The notes beneath the pieces are model-generated. The model did no database searches and was not told the DNA's origin. It saw only the letters and a list, made by a program, of their open reading frames with translations. A DNA stretch of 64,000 bases from an uncultured Clostridia bacterium (GTDB lineage: Bacteria; Bacillota; Clostridia; Christensenellales; UBA1242): NCBI GenBank assembly GCA_930990515.1, contig CAKNPS010000002.1, positions 62,001-126,000 on the forward strand. The letters are read 5' to 3'. The position numbers and the translations under genes are program-made. Below, piece after piece: positions 28,592 to 37,197 of this stretch (within the stretch, counting starts at the first letter, position 1; every line of letters starts with the position of its first letter).

Positions 28592-30454
28592 ATGGAAAAT
28601 TATGACGCAATAGTAATCGGTGCCGGACATGCTGGTTGTGAAGCCGCCCTGGCACTTGCAAGAACTGGAAACAAAACTTTACTGCTCACCATAAGTCTAG
28701 ATGCAGTAAGTTTTTTGGCGTGTAATCCTTCCATTGGCGGAACTGCAAAAGGACAACTGGTCAGCGAAATTGATGCTCTCGGTGGAGAAATGGGAATAAT
28801 CGCCGACAAAACTGCTTTGCAAATCAGAATTTTGAATCGCGGTAAAGGGCCAGCCGTTCAAAGTTTAAGAGCACAAGCCGATAAAAATGCCTACCACACA
28901 GAAATGAAAAAGGTTTTGGAAAATGAAAAAAACTTATTTTTGAGACAAGGCGAAGTTGTCGGAATTGAAGTTGAAAATGACAACAAAATTGTCACCACGA
29001 GCGTGGGCTTAAAATATTCCGCAAAAGCATTAGTGCTTGCCACAGGTGTATATCTTGAAAGCGAAATAATCATTGGAAAAACTCGTGAGAAAACGGGACC
29101 TAATGGTTTTAAAAACAGTCACGGCCTATCAGAAAGCCTTAAAAAACTTGGAATTGAACTTGTAAGATTCAAAACTGGAACACCTGTGCGTTTACACTCA
29201 AGAAGTGTTGATTATTCCAAAATGGAAATTCAAAAGGGTGATGATGACATCTCCACCTTTTCCTATATGACAGAAAAACCAATTGAAAATAAGGCAGTTT
29301 GCTATTTAACATACACAACACCAAAAACTCACGAAATAATAAGAAATAATCTTGATAAAGCACCAGCAATTTCTGGAGAAATTGTTGGAATTGGTCCTAG
29401 ATACTGCCCTTCAATTGAAACCAAAATTGTTAGGTTCGCAGACAAAGAAAGACATCAACTTTTCTTAGAGCCAGAGTCTGCAAGCACAGAAGAATTATAT
29501 TTGCAAGGCTTTAGCACATCAATGCCTGCTGAAATTCAAAAAGATATGGTTAAAAGTGTTATAGGGCTAGAAAATGCCGAAATAATGAGAGATGCTTATG
29601 CAATTGAATATGATTGTATTGTTCCAACTCAATTAAATCCAACACTTGAACTTAAGACAATCAAAGGAATGTTCTTTGCTGGTCAAATAAACGGCACAAG
29701 TGGTTATGAAGAAGCAGGGGCACAAGGAATTATTGCAGGGATAAATGCTAATCTATATTTAAAAGGACAAGAACAACTAGTTTTAAAAAGAAGTGATGCA
29801 TACATTGGCGTGTTAATTGATGACATAGTAACCAAAGGAACAAATGAACCATACCGAATGATGACATCAAGAGCGGAATATAGATTGCTTCTTAGACAAG
29901 ATAATGCTGATATTCGTTTAACAGAAATTGGAAGACGCGTGGGACTGGTTTCTGACGAAAGATATAAAAAATATCAAGAAAAATTAGAAAAAATGCAAAA
30001 AATAGAGCAAAAATTAGAAAAAAAAGCAAAAATTGATGAAAAATTAATTATTTTTTTTGAAAAACACAATGAAAATCCACCAAAAGAAAGTCTAAAATTT
30101 AGAGATATTTTAAAGCGAGTAAATATTGATATTTTTGATATAGAAAAAGAATATAAAATATTTGATGAAAGTGATTATAATCTACTTGAAAAAGTCAATA
30201 TTAAAATTAAATATGAGGGATATTTAAAACAACAAGAAGAAGACATTGAAAAAATGCTTGCAAATGAAAGATTAACGATATCTGAAGATTTTGATTATAA
30301 AAACATAACTGGTTTAAGAAAGGAAGCAATAGAAAAACTGGAACAAATAAAACCACTTACAATAGCTCAAGCATCAAGAATTTCAGGTGTCTCTCCTGCC
30401 GATATTTCCATACTTTCAATATTAGTTAAAAAGTCCTCAAAAAAAGGAAAATAA
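28592..30454 (+). CDS. mnmG: tRNA uridine-5-carboxymethylaminomethyl synthesis enzyme MnmG
   Basis: 620 residues. FAD-binding GAGHAGCEAALALARTG at 10-26, then NPSIGGTAKGQLVSEIDALGG, GPAVQSLRAQADK, ATGVYLES, KTGTPVRL and GQINGTSGYEEAGAQGI, ending in the GidA C-terminal helical domain (SRISGVSPADISIL). MnmG is the FAD enzyme of the MnmE-MnmG complex acting on tRNA U34. The gene starts 2 nt after mnmE stops. The region coding for residues about 455-560 is unusually A-rich (Lys/Glu-rich helices). Confidence 0.97.
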   Translation: MENYDAIVIGAGHAGCEAALALARTGNKTLLLTISLDAVSFLACNPSIGGTAKGQLVSEIDALGGEMGIIADKTALQIRILNRGKGPAVQSLRAQADKNAYHTEMKKVLENEKNLFLRQGEVVGIEVENDNKIVTTSVGLKYSAKALVLATGVYLESEIIIGKTREKTGPNGFKNSHGLSESLKKLGIELVRFKTGTPVRLHSRSVDYSKMEIQKGDDDISTFSYMTEKPIENKAVCYLTYTTPKTHEIIRNNLDKAPAISGEIVGIGPRYCPSIETKIVRFADKERHQLFLEPESASTEELYLQGFSTSMPAEIQKDMVKSVIGLENAEIMRDAYAIEYDCIVPTQLNPTLELKTIKGMFFAGQINGTSGYEEAGAQGIIAGINANLYLKGQEQLVLKRSDAYIGVLIDDIVTKGTNEPYRMMTSRAEYRLLLRQDNADIRLTEIGRRVGLVSDERYKKYQEKLEKMQKIEQKLEKKAKIDEKLIIFFEKHNENPPKESLKFRDILKRVNIDIFDIEKEYKIFDESDYNLLEKVNIKIKYEGYLKQQEEDIEKMLANERLTISEDFDYKNITGLRKEAIEKLEQIKPLTIAQASRISGVSPADISILSILVKKSSKKGK

Positions 30455-30456
30455 AT

Positions 30457-31149
30457 ATGAAAATAATTGATATTTTTAATAAATATAATTTTAAAATTGA
30501 TGAAAAACAAGCAGAAAAATTTGAAAAATATTATAAATTTTTAGTTCAAGAAAATGAAAAATATAATTTAACTGCAATAACTGACGAAAATGAAGTGATT
30601 TTCAAACATTTTTTGGACAGTATTTTAGCGGAGAAAAATATCTTAAAAAATTCAAAAATAATTGATATTGGCAGCGGTGCAGGTTTTCCAGCCATTCCAT
30701 TGAAAATTTTGCGTCCAGATTTGCAATTTGTTCTTGTTGACAGTCTAAACAAACGGGTTAATTTTTTAAACGAACTTATAAAATTATTAAATTTAGACAA
30801 CACAATAGCCGTTCATAGTAGAGCTGAAGATTATATCAAAAACAATAGAGAAAACTTTGACTATGCTGTAGCCCGTGCGGTTGCACCACTCAATACTTTA
30901 CTTGAATACTTGCTTCCTTACATAAAAGTTGGAGGGAAGTGCTTAATTTATAAATCTCAAAAACTTGATGAAGAACTTGCAAATTCACAAAATGCTTTAA
31001 AACTTTTATGTGGAAAAGTGGAAAAAATTGAAAACTTTTACATTGAAGAATTTGACATGCATCGGAATATATTAATTATTGATAAATTTTCAACAGCTCC
31101 AATAAAATATCCTCGAAGCAAAAACAAACCAAAAACTCAGCCTTTATAA
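30457..31149 (+). CDS. rsmG: 16S rRNA (guanine-527-N7)-methyltransferase RsmG
   Basis: 230 residues. SAM-binding loop IDIGSGAGFPAIPLKI near 68-83, preceded by EKYNLTAI and HFLDSI, followed by VDSLNKRVNFLNEL, HSRAED, YAVARAVAPLNTLLEYLLPYIKVGG and the C-terminal strand with HRNILIIDK. It methylates N7 of G527 in 16S rRNA. It is the last gene of the mnmE operon, followed by a terminator. Confidence 0.95.
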   Translation: MKIIDIFNKYNFKIDEKQAEKFEKYYKFLVQENEKYNLTAITDENEVIFKHFLDSILAEKNILKNSKIIDIGSGAGFPAIPLKILRPDLQFVLVDSLNKRVNFLNELIKLLNLDNTIAVHSRAEDYIKNNRENFDYAVARAVAPLNTLLEYLLPYIKVGGKCLIYKSQKLDEELANSQNALKLLCGKVEKIENFYIEEFDMHRNILIIDKFSTAPIKYPRSKNKPKTQPL

Positions 31150-31189
31150 ATAAAATTTAAGAAAAATAGCAAAAAATGCGAAAATTTTT

Positions 31190-31221
31190 AAGAAAAATCA
31201 TAAAATTTAGTGATTTTTCTT
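31190..31221 (+). terminator. terminator after rsmG
   Basis: Perfect 11-bp stem AAGAAAAATCA/TGATTTTTCTT with a 10-nt loop, followed by a T tract; separates rsmG from parA. Confidence 0.75.
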
Positions 31222-31268
31222 TATTTTTTTATTATTTTTATGTATAATTAGTATTAAAGGAAGGTACT

Positions 31269-32087
31269 ATGGGAAAAATTATTGCTTTTGCAAATCAAAA
31301 AGGTGGAGTAGGAAAAACAACAACCTGCGTTAATGTAGCAACATATATGGCAATGATGGGTAAAAAGATATTAATTTTGGACTTAGACCCTCAAGGAAAT
31401 GCTACAAGCGGTGTTGGAATTAAAAAAACTAAAGAATTAAAGACAATTTATGATTTAATCGATGGCGAATCAAATTTTGATGAAGTAATAAAACCAACAA
31501 TCGTGGAAAATTTATATATCATTCCATCAACAGTAGATTTAGCCGGCGTTGAAGTAGAACTCGTACAAATTCCACAACGAGAAAAAGTTATTAAAAATCT
31601 CTTAAATGAAATTAGAGATGTCTATGACTTTATTCTTATCGACTGTCCGCCATCATTAGGATTAATTACTGTTAACGCACTAACAGCTTCTGATAGTGTA
31701 ATTATTCCTATTCAATGCGAATTTTATGCTCTTGAAGGCTTAACTCAGCTTATGAACACAATAAAACTTATTAAATTCCATCTCAACCCAGACATTGATA
31801 TTGAAGGGGTTGTTATGACAATGAAAGATAAACGCTACAACTTAACAAATCAAGTGAGTAGTGAAATTATCAAATTCTTTAGCAAAAAGGTCTATGTTAC
31901 CACAATTCCAAGAAACATTCGCCTTGCTGAAGCTCCAAGTCACGGCTTACCTGTTGCTCTTTATGATTCTGGTTCAAAGGGTGCAGAAGCATATTTAAGT
32001 TTAGCAGAAGAAATCTTAAAGCGTAGTGGCGCCCCATATAAAAAGATTTCTAAAGTTAAAAAAATAAGATTTTCGGAGGATAGATAA
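31269..32087 (+). CDS. parA: chromosome partitioning ATPase ParA/Soj
   Basis: 272 residues. Deviant Walker A KGGVGKTTTCVNVA at 11-24, switch I/Walker A' DLDPQGNATSG, Walker B FILIDCPPSLG, and RNIRLAEAPSHGLP near the end, all standard for Soj. The protein binds DNA as an ATP dimer and, with ParB-parS, segregates the origin and tunes DnaA. AAGGAAGG precedes the ATG. It is 2 nt from parB, so the two form one operon with its parS targets directly downstream. Confidence 0.97.
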   Translation: MGKIIAFANQKGGVGKTTTCVNVATYMAMMGKKILILDLDPQGNATSGVGIKKTKELKTIYDLIDGESNFDEVIKPTIVENLYIIPSTVDLAGVEVELVQIPQREKVIKNLLNEIRDVYDFILIDCPPSLGLITVNALTASDSVIIPIQCEFYALEGLTQLMNTIKLIKFHLNPDIDIEGVVMTMKDKRYNLTNQVSSEIIKFFSKKVYVTTIPRNIRLAEAPSHGLPVALYDSGSKGAEAYLSLAEEILKRSGAPYKKISKVKKIRFSEDR

Positions 32088-32089
32088 CA

Positions 32090-33049
32090 ATGATTAACAA
32101 TAATAAGCATGGTTTAGGTAGAGGACTTGATGCATTATTTGGCGTTTTTAATGAAGACGATAGTTATAAAAACATAACTTCACATAAAGAAAAATTGGAA
32201 GCAAAAAACACCACAGGTGTAACTGAAGTTGACATTGAAAAAATCAAACCAAATCCTAATCAACCTCGTAAAAATTTTGATGTTGATGCATTAAATGAAC
32301 TTGCTGCATCTATCAAAACTCATGGAATTGTTCAACCAATAGTCGTAAATGATTTGGGTGATGGAACCTATATGATTATTGCTGGTGAAAGAAGATGGCG
32401 TGCTGCAAATATTTGTGGCTTAAAAACAGTTCCTGCCGTAATTCGTAATTACACAGATAAACAAGTAAAAGAAATTAGTATTATTGAAAACTTACAAAGA
32501 GAAGATTTGAATCCAGTTGAAGCAGCACGTGCCATTAAAGAATTAATGGACGAATATGGTTTAACTCAAGATGCCGTTGCTGAACGAATAGGCAAAAGTC
32601 GACCTTCTGTAGCAAACACATTAAGATTATTATCTTTATATCCAGATGTATTAAAAATGGTAGAAGATGGTAAGCTTTCTGCTGGACACGCAAGATGTCT
32701 CGTTGTGGTTGAAGACAAAAACAACCAAATTAAATTAGCAAATGCTGTAGTTCAAAGAAATTTAAGTGTAAGAGATTTGGAGAAAGCAGTTAAAAATCTC
32801 GAAAATCCACAAAGAAGACAAATTGTAAGCCAAGAACAATCATTAGAGCTTAAAGAACTTATTATTCAAATGCAAAAAACATTTGCAACAAAGGTTACTG
32901 CAATCGGAAATGACAATAAAGGTAGAATTTATATAGATTATTATACTCGCGATGATTTAGATAGAATTGCAGAACTTCTTGATCTATTAAATAAAAAAGA
33001 AATGACTTTACAAGATTTACAGAACTTTAATAGACGCCAAGGTAAATAA
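32090..33049 (+). CDS. parB: chromosome partitioning protein ParB/Spo0J (parS-binding CTPase)
   Basis: 319 residues. N-terminal GRGLDALFG (ParA-stimulating segment), ParB/Srx domain about 45-135 with KPNPNQPRKNFD (C motif) and GERRWRAA (CTP-binding motif), NLQREDLNPVEAARA, a helix-turn-helix about 150-200 (LTQDAVAERIGKSRPSVANTLRLL) and a C-terminal dimerisation domain. ParB loads at parS and slides as a CTP clamp. Three perfect parS sites follow within 370 bp of the stop codon. Confidence 0.97.
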   Translation: MINNNKHGLGRGLDALFGVFNEDDSYKNITSHKEKLEAKNTTGVTEVDIEKIKPNPNQPRKNFDVDALNELAASIKTHGIVQPIVVNDLGDGTYMIIAGERRWRAANICGLKTVPAVIRNYTDKQVKEISIIENLQREDLNPVEAARAIKELMDEYGLTQDAVAERIGKSRPSVANTLRLLSLYPDVLKMVEDGKLSAGHARCLVVVEDKNNQIKLANAVVQRNLSVRDLEKAVKNLENPQRRQIVSQEQSLELKELIIQMQKTFATKVTAIGNDNKGRIYIDYYTRDDLDRIAELLDLLNKKEMTLQDLQNFNRRQGK

Positions 33050-33080
33050 CAAGTTTTAAAAATGTATTGATAGGTAAGAA

Positions 33081-33096
33081 TGTTTCACGTGAAACA
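33081..33096. promoter_or_regulatory. parS site 1
   Basis: Exact TGTTTCACGTGAAACA. It is the core of a 26-bp perfect palindrome (33076-33101), followed by a T-rich tract that may let it end parB transcription. Confidence 0.95.
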
Positions 33097-33259
33097 TTCT
33101 TTTATTTTTTTATCAATAATAATTTAATACATTTGCAATTATTAGATTTAATGCTAAGATAAGTTCTATCAATTAAAGTTGTTGACAGGAACTGTATTAT
33201 AATAGTTTGCCCAATTTATAGAGCATAGACTAATTAATTTTTGTCTAACTTTTCTAAAA

Positions 33260-33275
33260 TGTTTCACGTGAAACA
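33260..33275. promoter_or_regulatory. parS site 2
   Basis: Exact TGTTTCACGTGAAACA inside a 32-bp perfect palindrome (33252-33283). Confidence 0.95.
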
Positions 33276-33398
33276 TTTTAGAATAATTATTAAAACCACA
33301 AAATACATATATTCTAAACTCTTATAAAAACTAATTTAGTAATTTATAAGATAAGTCAAAATAAAAAGATAGGTAAGATAGAAAGTAAATACTTAAAA

Positions 33399-33414
33399 TG
33401 TTTCACGTGAAACA
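33399..33414. promoter_or_regulatory. parS site 3
   Basis: Exact TGTTTCACGTGAAACA inside a 32-bp perfect palindrome (33391-33422) whose flanks differ from those of sites 1 and 2. Confidence 0.95.
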
Positions 33415-33583
33415 TTTTAAGTTAAAACACCCATAAAAAGTGAGACACAAAATAGAAATGGATTACATAATAAATTCAATTTCTAAGTTTTATGTTCTTT
33501 CATAATTAAACTTTATAAATTATAAAGTCAAATCCATTAAGATTGGAGGTATTTAAGTTTAAATTATTTTCACATCTTTTTGG

Positions 33584-33613
33584 TTGACTTATGTTAATTA
33601 AAAATGCTATAAT
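33584..33613 (+). promoter_or_regulatory. rubrerythrin promoter
   Basis: TTGACT, 18-bp spacer, extended -10 TGCTATAAT; CGGAGG follows 7 bases before the ATG. Confidence 0.7.
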
Positions 33614-33636
33614 ATGTATGTAATCGGAGGTAATTT

Positions 33637-34179
33637 ATGAAAGAATTAAAAGGTACAAAAACTGAAAAAAATCTTATGGAAGCATTTGCTGGAGAAAGCC
33701 AAGCAAGAAATAAATATACTTTTTATGCTTCTCAAGCAAAAAAAGACGGTTTTGAACAAATCGCCGCGATCTTCACTGAAACTGCTGATAACGAAAAGGA
33801 ACATGCTAAAATGTGGTTTAAAGAATTACACGGCGGACAAGTTCCTACAACTTTAGAAAATCTTTTAGATGCAGCTGCTGGAGAAAGAGGCGAATGGACA
33901 GAAATGTACAAGCGTATGGCTCAAGAAGCAAGAGAAGAAGGGTTTGAAGCAATTGCTAGAAAATTTGAAGGCGTAGCAGAAATTGAAAAAAGACACGAAG
34001 AAAGATATAACAAACTTGTTGAATTAGTTAAAGAAAATAAAGTATTTAAAAAGACTGATAAAAAAGTTTGGGTATGCAGAAATTGTGGTCATGTTTATGT
34101 TGGAAACGAACCACCAAAAGTTTGTCCAGTATGTGCACATCCACAAGCTTACTTTGAAATCCTTTCAGAAGAATTTTAA
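33637..34179 (+). CDS. rbr: rubrerythrin
   Basis: 180 residues. The N-terminal ferritin-like di-iron domain (about 1-135) has the metal ligands in AGESQARNKY, DNEKEHAKM, GERGEWTEMY and EIEKRHEERY. The C-terminal rubredoxin domain has CRNCGHVY and CPVCAHPQAYFE. It reduces hydrogen peroxide in anaerobes with electrons passed through the rubredoxin iron; functional partner of the desulfoferrodoxin encoded 13 kb away. Monocistronic, with its own promoter and a strong terminator. Confidence 0.97.
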   Translation: MKELKGTKTEKNLMEAFAGESQARNKYTFYASQAKKDGFEQIAAIFTETADNEKEHAKMWFKELHGGQVPTTLENLLDAAAGERGEWTEMYKRMAQEAREEGFEAIARKFEGVAEIEKRHEERYNKLVELVKENKVFKKTDKKVWVCRNCGHVYVGNEPPKVCPVCAHPQAYFEILSEEF

Positions 34180-34200
34180 TTATAAAAAGCATTTTTAAAA

Positions 34201-34229
34201 GCATATTAGAAAATCTAATATGCTTTTTT
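34201..34229 (+). terminator. rubrerythrin terminator
   Basis: Perfect 10-bp stem GCATATTAGA/TCTAATATGC, AAA loop, then six T. Confidence 0.85.
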
Positions 34230-34484
34230 CTTTAATAAGCTTTTTCTTAAAGTTAAAAATTAAATAAAATACTCAATATTTATATTAGTTATTTTTTAAT
34301 AATTTATTGCCTTTATTTCAGTTATTAGAACAAATTATTTTTAATTAATAAAGTAGTTAAAATATATTTTGTAAATTTTTGTAAAGTTTTTTTATTTGAT
34401 TTTTCGCTCAAAACTATGTATTATAAAAAAGGCAATCTCATCGAATGCAACATTAATATTTTATTTTAAATTTCACTCAACAAC
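34230..34484. other. AT-rich gap before tRNA-Ser
   Basis: With the flanking terminator and promoter, this fills a 355-bp gene-free stretch. I see no ORF, RNA or repeat in it. Confidence 0.5.
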
Positions 34485-34513
34485 TTGACAAACAAATAAA
34501 AAGATGTTAGAAT
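34485..34513 (+). promoter_or_regulatory. tRNA-Ser promoter
   Basis: TTGACA, 17-bp spacer, TAGAAT, about 20 bases before the mature tRNA 5' end. Confidence 0.7.
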
Positions 34514-34534
34514 GATTTAGCATCTTAAATATTT

Positions 34535-34625
34535 GGAGAGTTACTCAAGAGGTCGAAGAGGCTCCCCTGCTAAGGGAGTAGGGTTGTAAAAGGCCGCGAG
34601 AGTTCGAATCTCTCACTCTCCGCCA
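34535..34625 (+). tRNA. tRNA-Ser (anticodon GCU)
   Basis: 91 nt including an encoded CCA. Acceptor arms GGAGAGT/ACTCTCC, discriminator G, anticodon stem-loop with GCT, a long variable arm typical of serine tRNAs, and a T arm with GTTCGAATC. The 3' end is the left border of an integrated element. Confidence 0.95.
34608..34625 (+). repeat. left attachment-site candidate (tRNA 3' end)
   Basis: ATCTCTCACTCTCCGCCA, the 3' end of tRNA-Ser. Recurs with 16/18 identity at 45419-45436 in the same orientation. Confidence 0.55.
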
Positions 34626-34632
34626 ATGAAAG

Positions 34633-34666
34633 CGTAAATCTACGAACACCTAGATTTGCGTTTTTT
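34633..34666 (+). terminator. terminator behind tRNA-Ser
   Basis: CGTAAATCTA/TAGATTTGCG stem (one G-T pair), 8-nt loop, then six T. Confidence 0.8.
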
Positions 34667-34669
34667 GTT

Positions 34670-34697
34670 TTTACATAATGGATTTAGATGTTATAAT
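34670..34697 (+). promoter_or_regulatory. promoter of HEPN-motif gene
   Basis: TTTACA, 16-bp spacer, TATAAT directly followed by GGGAGG and an ATG at 34712. Confidence 0.55.
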
Positions 34698-34711
34698 GGG
34701 AGGTAAAAAAT

Positions 34712-35473
34712 ATGTTAAATGATAAAATAGCTGAAATACTAAAACCGATAGCAGAATTTTCTGTCAATATGAATAAAACTTTGAAACCACTTACAAATGC
34801 AATATCTTCCATTGTAAAGACTATTTCAGAATTTTATGAAAAATTAAAATATGACAATTTTACAGAACAAGAAATAAATTATTATATTGATATTTATTAT
34901 AGATATGGTGAATTTGGGTGGAGCATTCCTTTTAATACAGAAATTTTATTTAAAAAGGCTCCTGTAAGTTTAGAAAATGCGGATAAAAAGTTAATAAAAT
35001 ATTGTACAAAAAAATCTATGGATGATTGCTTCTTATATATTCTATCAAGTAAATGTGTAAACCAAGAAGATTTTGCAGAAGGTGAATTTTGTTATAGAAA
35101 GAAAAAATATAAGGCTTGTATTTTAATGCTATATTCAATTATTGATTCTTTGATTATTCGTTTACAATCTCCAAAAACTAAAGGACACAGACAAACAAGT
35201 GAAACCTTTAAAAAATTAGATACAGCTATAAAAAACAATGGTAAAGAATATATTTTTTACATGTGCAGATTTTCAGCAACATTGGTGTGTTTAAAAACTT
35301 TATATGCTAATGGAAATGATTTTAAAGTACAACCAAATGTTCCCAATCGCAACTTTATTTCACATGGCATGTTGCTCAGGGAAGTTACTAAAACTGATTG
35401 TATAAAAATTTTTATTTTATTACAAAACTTGTGCTTTATAATTAAACATTTAAAACTTACATTATATAGTTAA
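34712..35473 (+). CDS. HEPN-motif protein of unknown role (candidate ribonuclease/abortive-infection type)
   Basis: 253 residues with a GGGAGG ribosome site. The N-terminus (1-50) is an amphipathic helix run (LKPIAEFSVNMNKTLKPLTNAISSIVKTI), then YYRYGEFGWSIPFN. The C-terminal half is all-helical. A hydrophobic helix CILMLYSIIDSLIIRL is followed by N-R-N-F-I-S-H-G, with Arg213 and His218 forming the R-x4-H signature of HEPN domains (here the RNxxxH form), just before a final helix pair. HEPN proteins with this motif are often metal-independent RNases in defence and toxin systems. Its position as the first gene of the mobile element, with its own promoter and opposite to all other element genes, fits a stand-alone defence cargo. 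Substrate and activity are unproven. Confidence 0.6.
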   Translation: MLNDKIAEILKPIAEFSVNMNKTLKPLTNAISSIVKTISEFYEKLKYDNFTEQEINYYIDIYYRYGEFGWSIPFNTEILFKKAPVSLENADKKLIKYCTKKSMDDCFLYILSSKCVNQEDFAEGEFCYRKKKYKACILMLYSIIDSLIIRLQSPKTKGHRQTSETFKKLDTAIKNNGKEYIFYMCRFSATLVCLKTLYANGNDFKVQPNVPNRNFISHGMLLREVTKTDCIKIFILLQNLCFIIKHLKLTLYS

Positions 35474-35518
35474 AAGCTTTAATTCATTCTAGAGCATGGA
35501 ATAAACAGCTTTTAAATT

Positions 35519-37018
35519 TTAAATATAAAATTCAACTAATATATCAATCATTTCAGGTTGTGGTTTATTTTGAATTATGTGTGGAAGTTTGTAGGTTTTA
35601 GTTTTAAATGGTATTTTTGTTGTGTTGTTTGTTGAAATTGATGGGCTATTAAAGTAAATTTGCATTTTGTCATCATATAAGATTATTTGATTTACAAGAT
35701 AGTTTATAAGTAGTTGTGGTTCAAGTTTTAAAGCATCATTGAAATAATTTAAAATATCTTCTTTTGTTAGTTTAAAATTTGTTTTACTTTTCTCGACTAT
35801 AATTTGCCTTTCAATATCTTCTAATTTCTTTTCAAGTTCAGTCATTCTTTTGCTGGTTGTGTTATTGACGACTCCTTGCTCAACTGCTTTCATAATATTG
35901 TCTAATATCTTTTGAGTTTCGCATTTTTCTTTGTTTAGGCTCGTTAAAAGTGTGTTGCCAGAATCTTCGCTTTCTTGCACTTTCAAAATATTGTTTACAA
36001 TCTTATCTAATGTTTTAGGACTATTTAATTGTTCAATAAGTATTTTGACAACTAAATCTTCTAAAATTTCTTTTCTTACGGTCTGTTTATTGCAATCTGT
36101 GGTATGCCTTTTCTTCCCTAAACATTTATAATATCTTCTTTTCTTTCCTTGACTTGTTGTTCCACATTCAGCACTGATTGGCTCGCCACAATATCCGCAT
36201 TTAAGTTTGTTTCTAAGTAAATACACAACTTCGACACTTCTTTTGCCGTATTTATTTTGATTGGTTTTTTGTCTTACTTTTTCATAAATTTCAGTAGATA
36301 CAATTTGCGGATACATATTCTCAAAAGTTTGATTATTAAATCTATATATTCCAAAATATTTTTCATTTTTCAATATGTTGTATATTGTATTTCTTGCAAA
36401 AGGTCTACCATGATTTAAAATATGCTTGGTTGTTAAATCTGCAATTATATCTTTCACATAAACACCAAGTGCGTATTGCTCATAAATATATCGCACAACT
36501 TTTGCTTGTTCTTCGTTTATTAAAATCTTGTGATTCTCAACTTTGTATCCATAAATTAAATTTCCACCTGTAAAGTTTCCTTTGAGTCTTGTTTCATTCA
36601 TTCCACGTTTTACCTTTTGACTTAATTCTGCTGAATAATATTCAGCCATACCTTCAAGCAAACTTTCTAAGATTATTCCTTCTGGTGTATCAGGTATGTT
36701 TTCCATTGCAGAGAGAAGTTTTACATCATTATCTTTTAGAATCTTCTTATATTTTGCAGTTTCATATTTGTTTCTCGAAAAGCGGTCTAATTTGTAAACA
36801 ATTATGTTTTGCCATTCTTTGTTAGCGCTATCTTTAATCATTTGCTGAAAATCTGGGCGATTATCATTTGTGCCTGTCATTGCTCGGTCAATATATGTTT
36901 TCAAAATCAAAATGTCGTTATTCTTTGCATATTGCTCACAAACACGAAGTTGGCCTTCAATAGATTGCTCTGTTTGATTGTCGCTTGAATACCTTGCATA
37001 GATTACTGCTGTTTTCAC
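35519..37018 (-). CDS. large serine recombinase (site-specific integrase)
   Basis: 499 residues. Resolvase catalytic domain 1-150 with VIYARYSSDNQTEQSIEGQ (nucleophile Ser11 or Ser12), then the recombinase domain about 155-260 (GNLIYGYKVEN, ILKNEKYFGIYRFN), a zinc beta-ribbon about 275-320 (LKCGYCGEPI...YYKCLGKKRHTTDC) and a coiled-coil about 345-410. Large serine recombinases integrate and excise phages and integrative elements through short att cores without host factors. The C-terminus KLPHIIQNKPQPEMIDILVEFYI is like the short tail seen in transposon-borne relatives. It is probably responsible for the element boundaries proposed here. Confidence 0.93.
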   Translation of the reverse strand: MKTAVIYARYSSDNQTEQSIEGQLRVCEQYAKNNDILILKTYIDRAMTGTNDNRPDFQQMIKDSANKEWQNIIVYKLDRFSRNKYETAKYKKILKDNDVKLLSAMENIPDTPEGIILESLLEGMAEYYSAELSQKVKRGMNETRLKGNFTGGNLIYGYKVENHKILINEEQAKVVRYIYEQYALGVYVKDIIADLTTKHILNHGRPFARNTIYNILKNEKYFGIYRFNNQTFENMYPQIVSTEIYEKVRQKTNQNKYGKRSVEVVYLLRNKLKCGYCGEPISAECGTTSQGKKRRYYKCLGKKRHTTDCNKQTVRKEILEDLVVKILIEQLNSPKTLDKIVNNILKVQESEDSGNTLLTSLNKEKCETQKILDNIMKAVEQGVVNNTTSKRMTELEKKLEDIERQIIVEKSKTNFKLTKEDILNYFNDALKLEPQLLINYLVNQIILYDDKMQIYFNSPSISTNNTTKIPFKTKTYKLPHIIQNKPQPEMIDILVEFYI

Positions 37019-37053
37019 TTGTTTTTACTCCTTTTATTCAATATTTTTATTTG

Positions 37054-37193
37054 TCTTTCGACGGAAAGCGTAAAAACGAAAATGACTTATTATCTTTTCC
37101 TTTTATGTTTTAAATTTGTAGTCAAGGGTTGTGAAACAATATATTTTACCCTTGACAACAAAGAGTTTTCGTTTACGCTAAACAGACGAAAGA
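37054..37193. repeat. nested inverted repeats between recombinase and rep genes
   Basis: Outer arms TCTTTCG (37054-37060)/CGAAAGA (37187-37193) and AGCGTAAAAACGAAAA (37067-37082)/TTTTCGTTTACGCT (37166-37179); inner perfect arms GTCAAGGGT (37121-37129)/ACCCTTGAC (37148-37156). No gene in this 179-bp gap. Could be a rep terminator, an att site or a replication-related structure. Confidence 0.55.
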
Positions 37194-37197
37194 TAAT

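Larger units (their letters stand above)
33050..33636. other. 587-bp parS cluster region
   Basis: No gene seen. Contains three 16-bp parS sites and, at its right end, the rubrerythrin promoter. The remainder is AT-rich sequence without clear structure. Confidence 0.8.
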
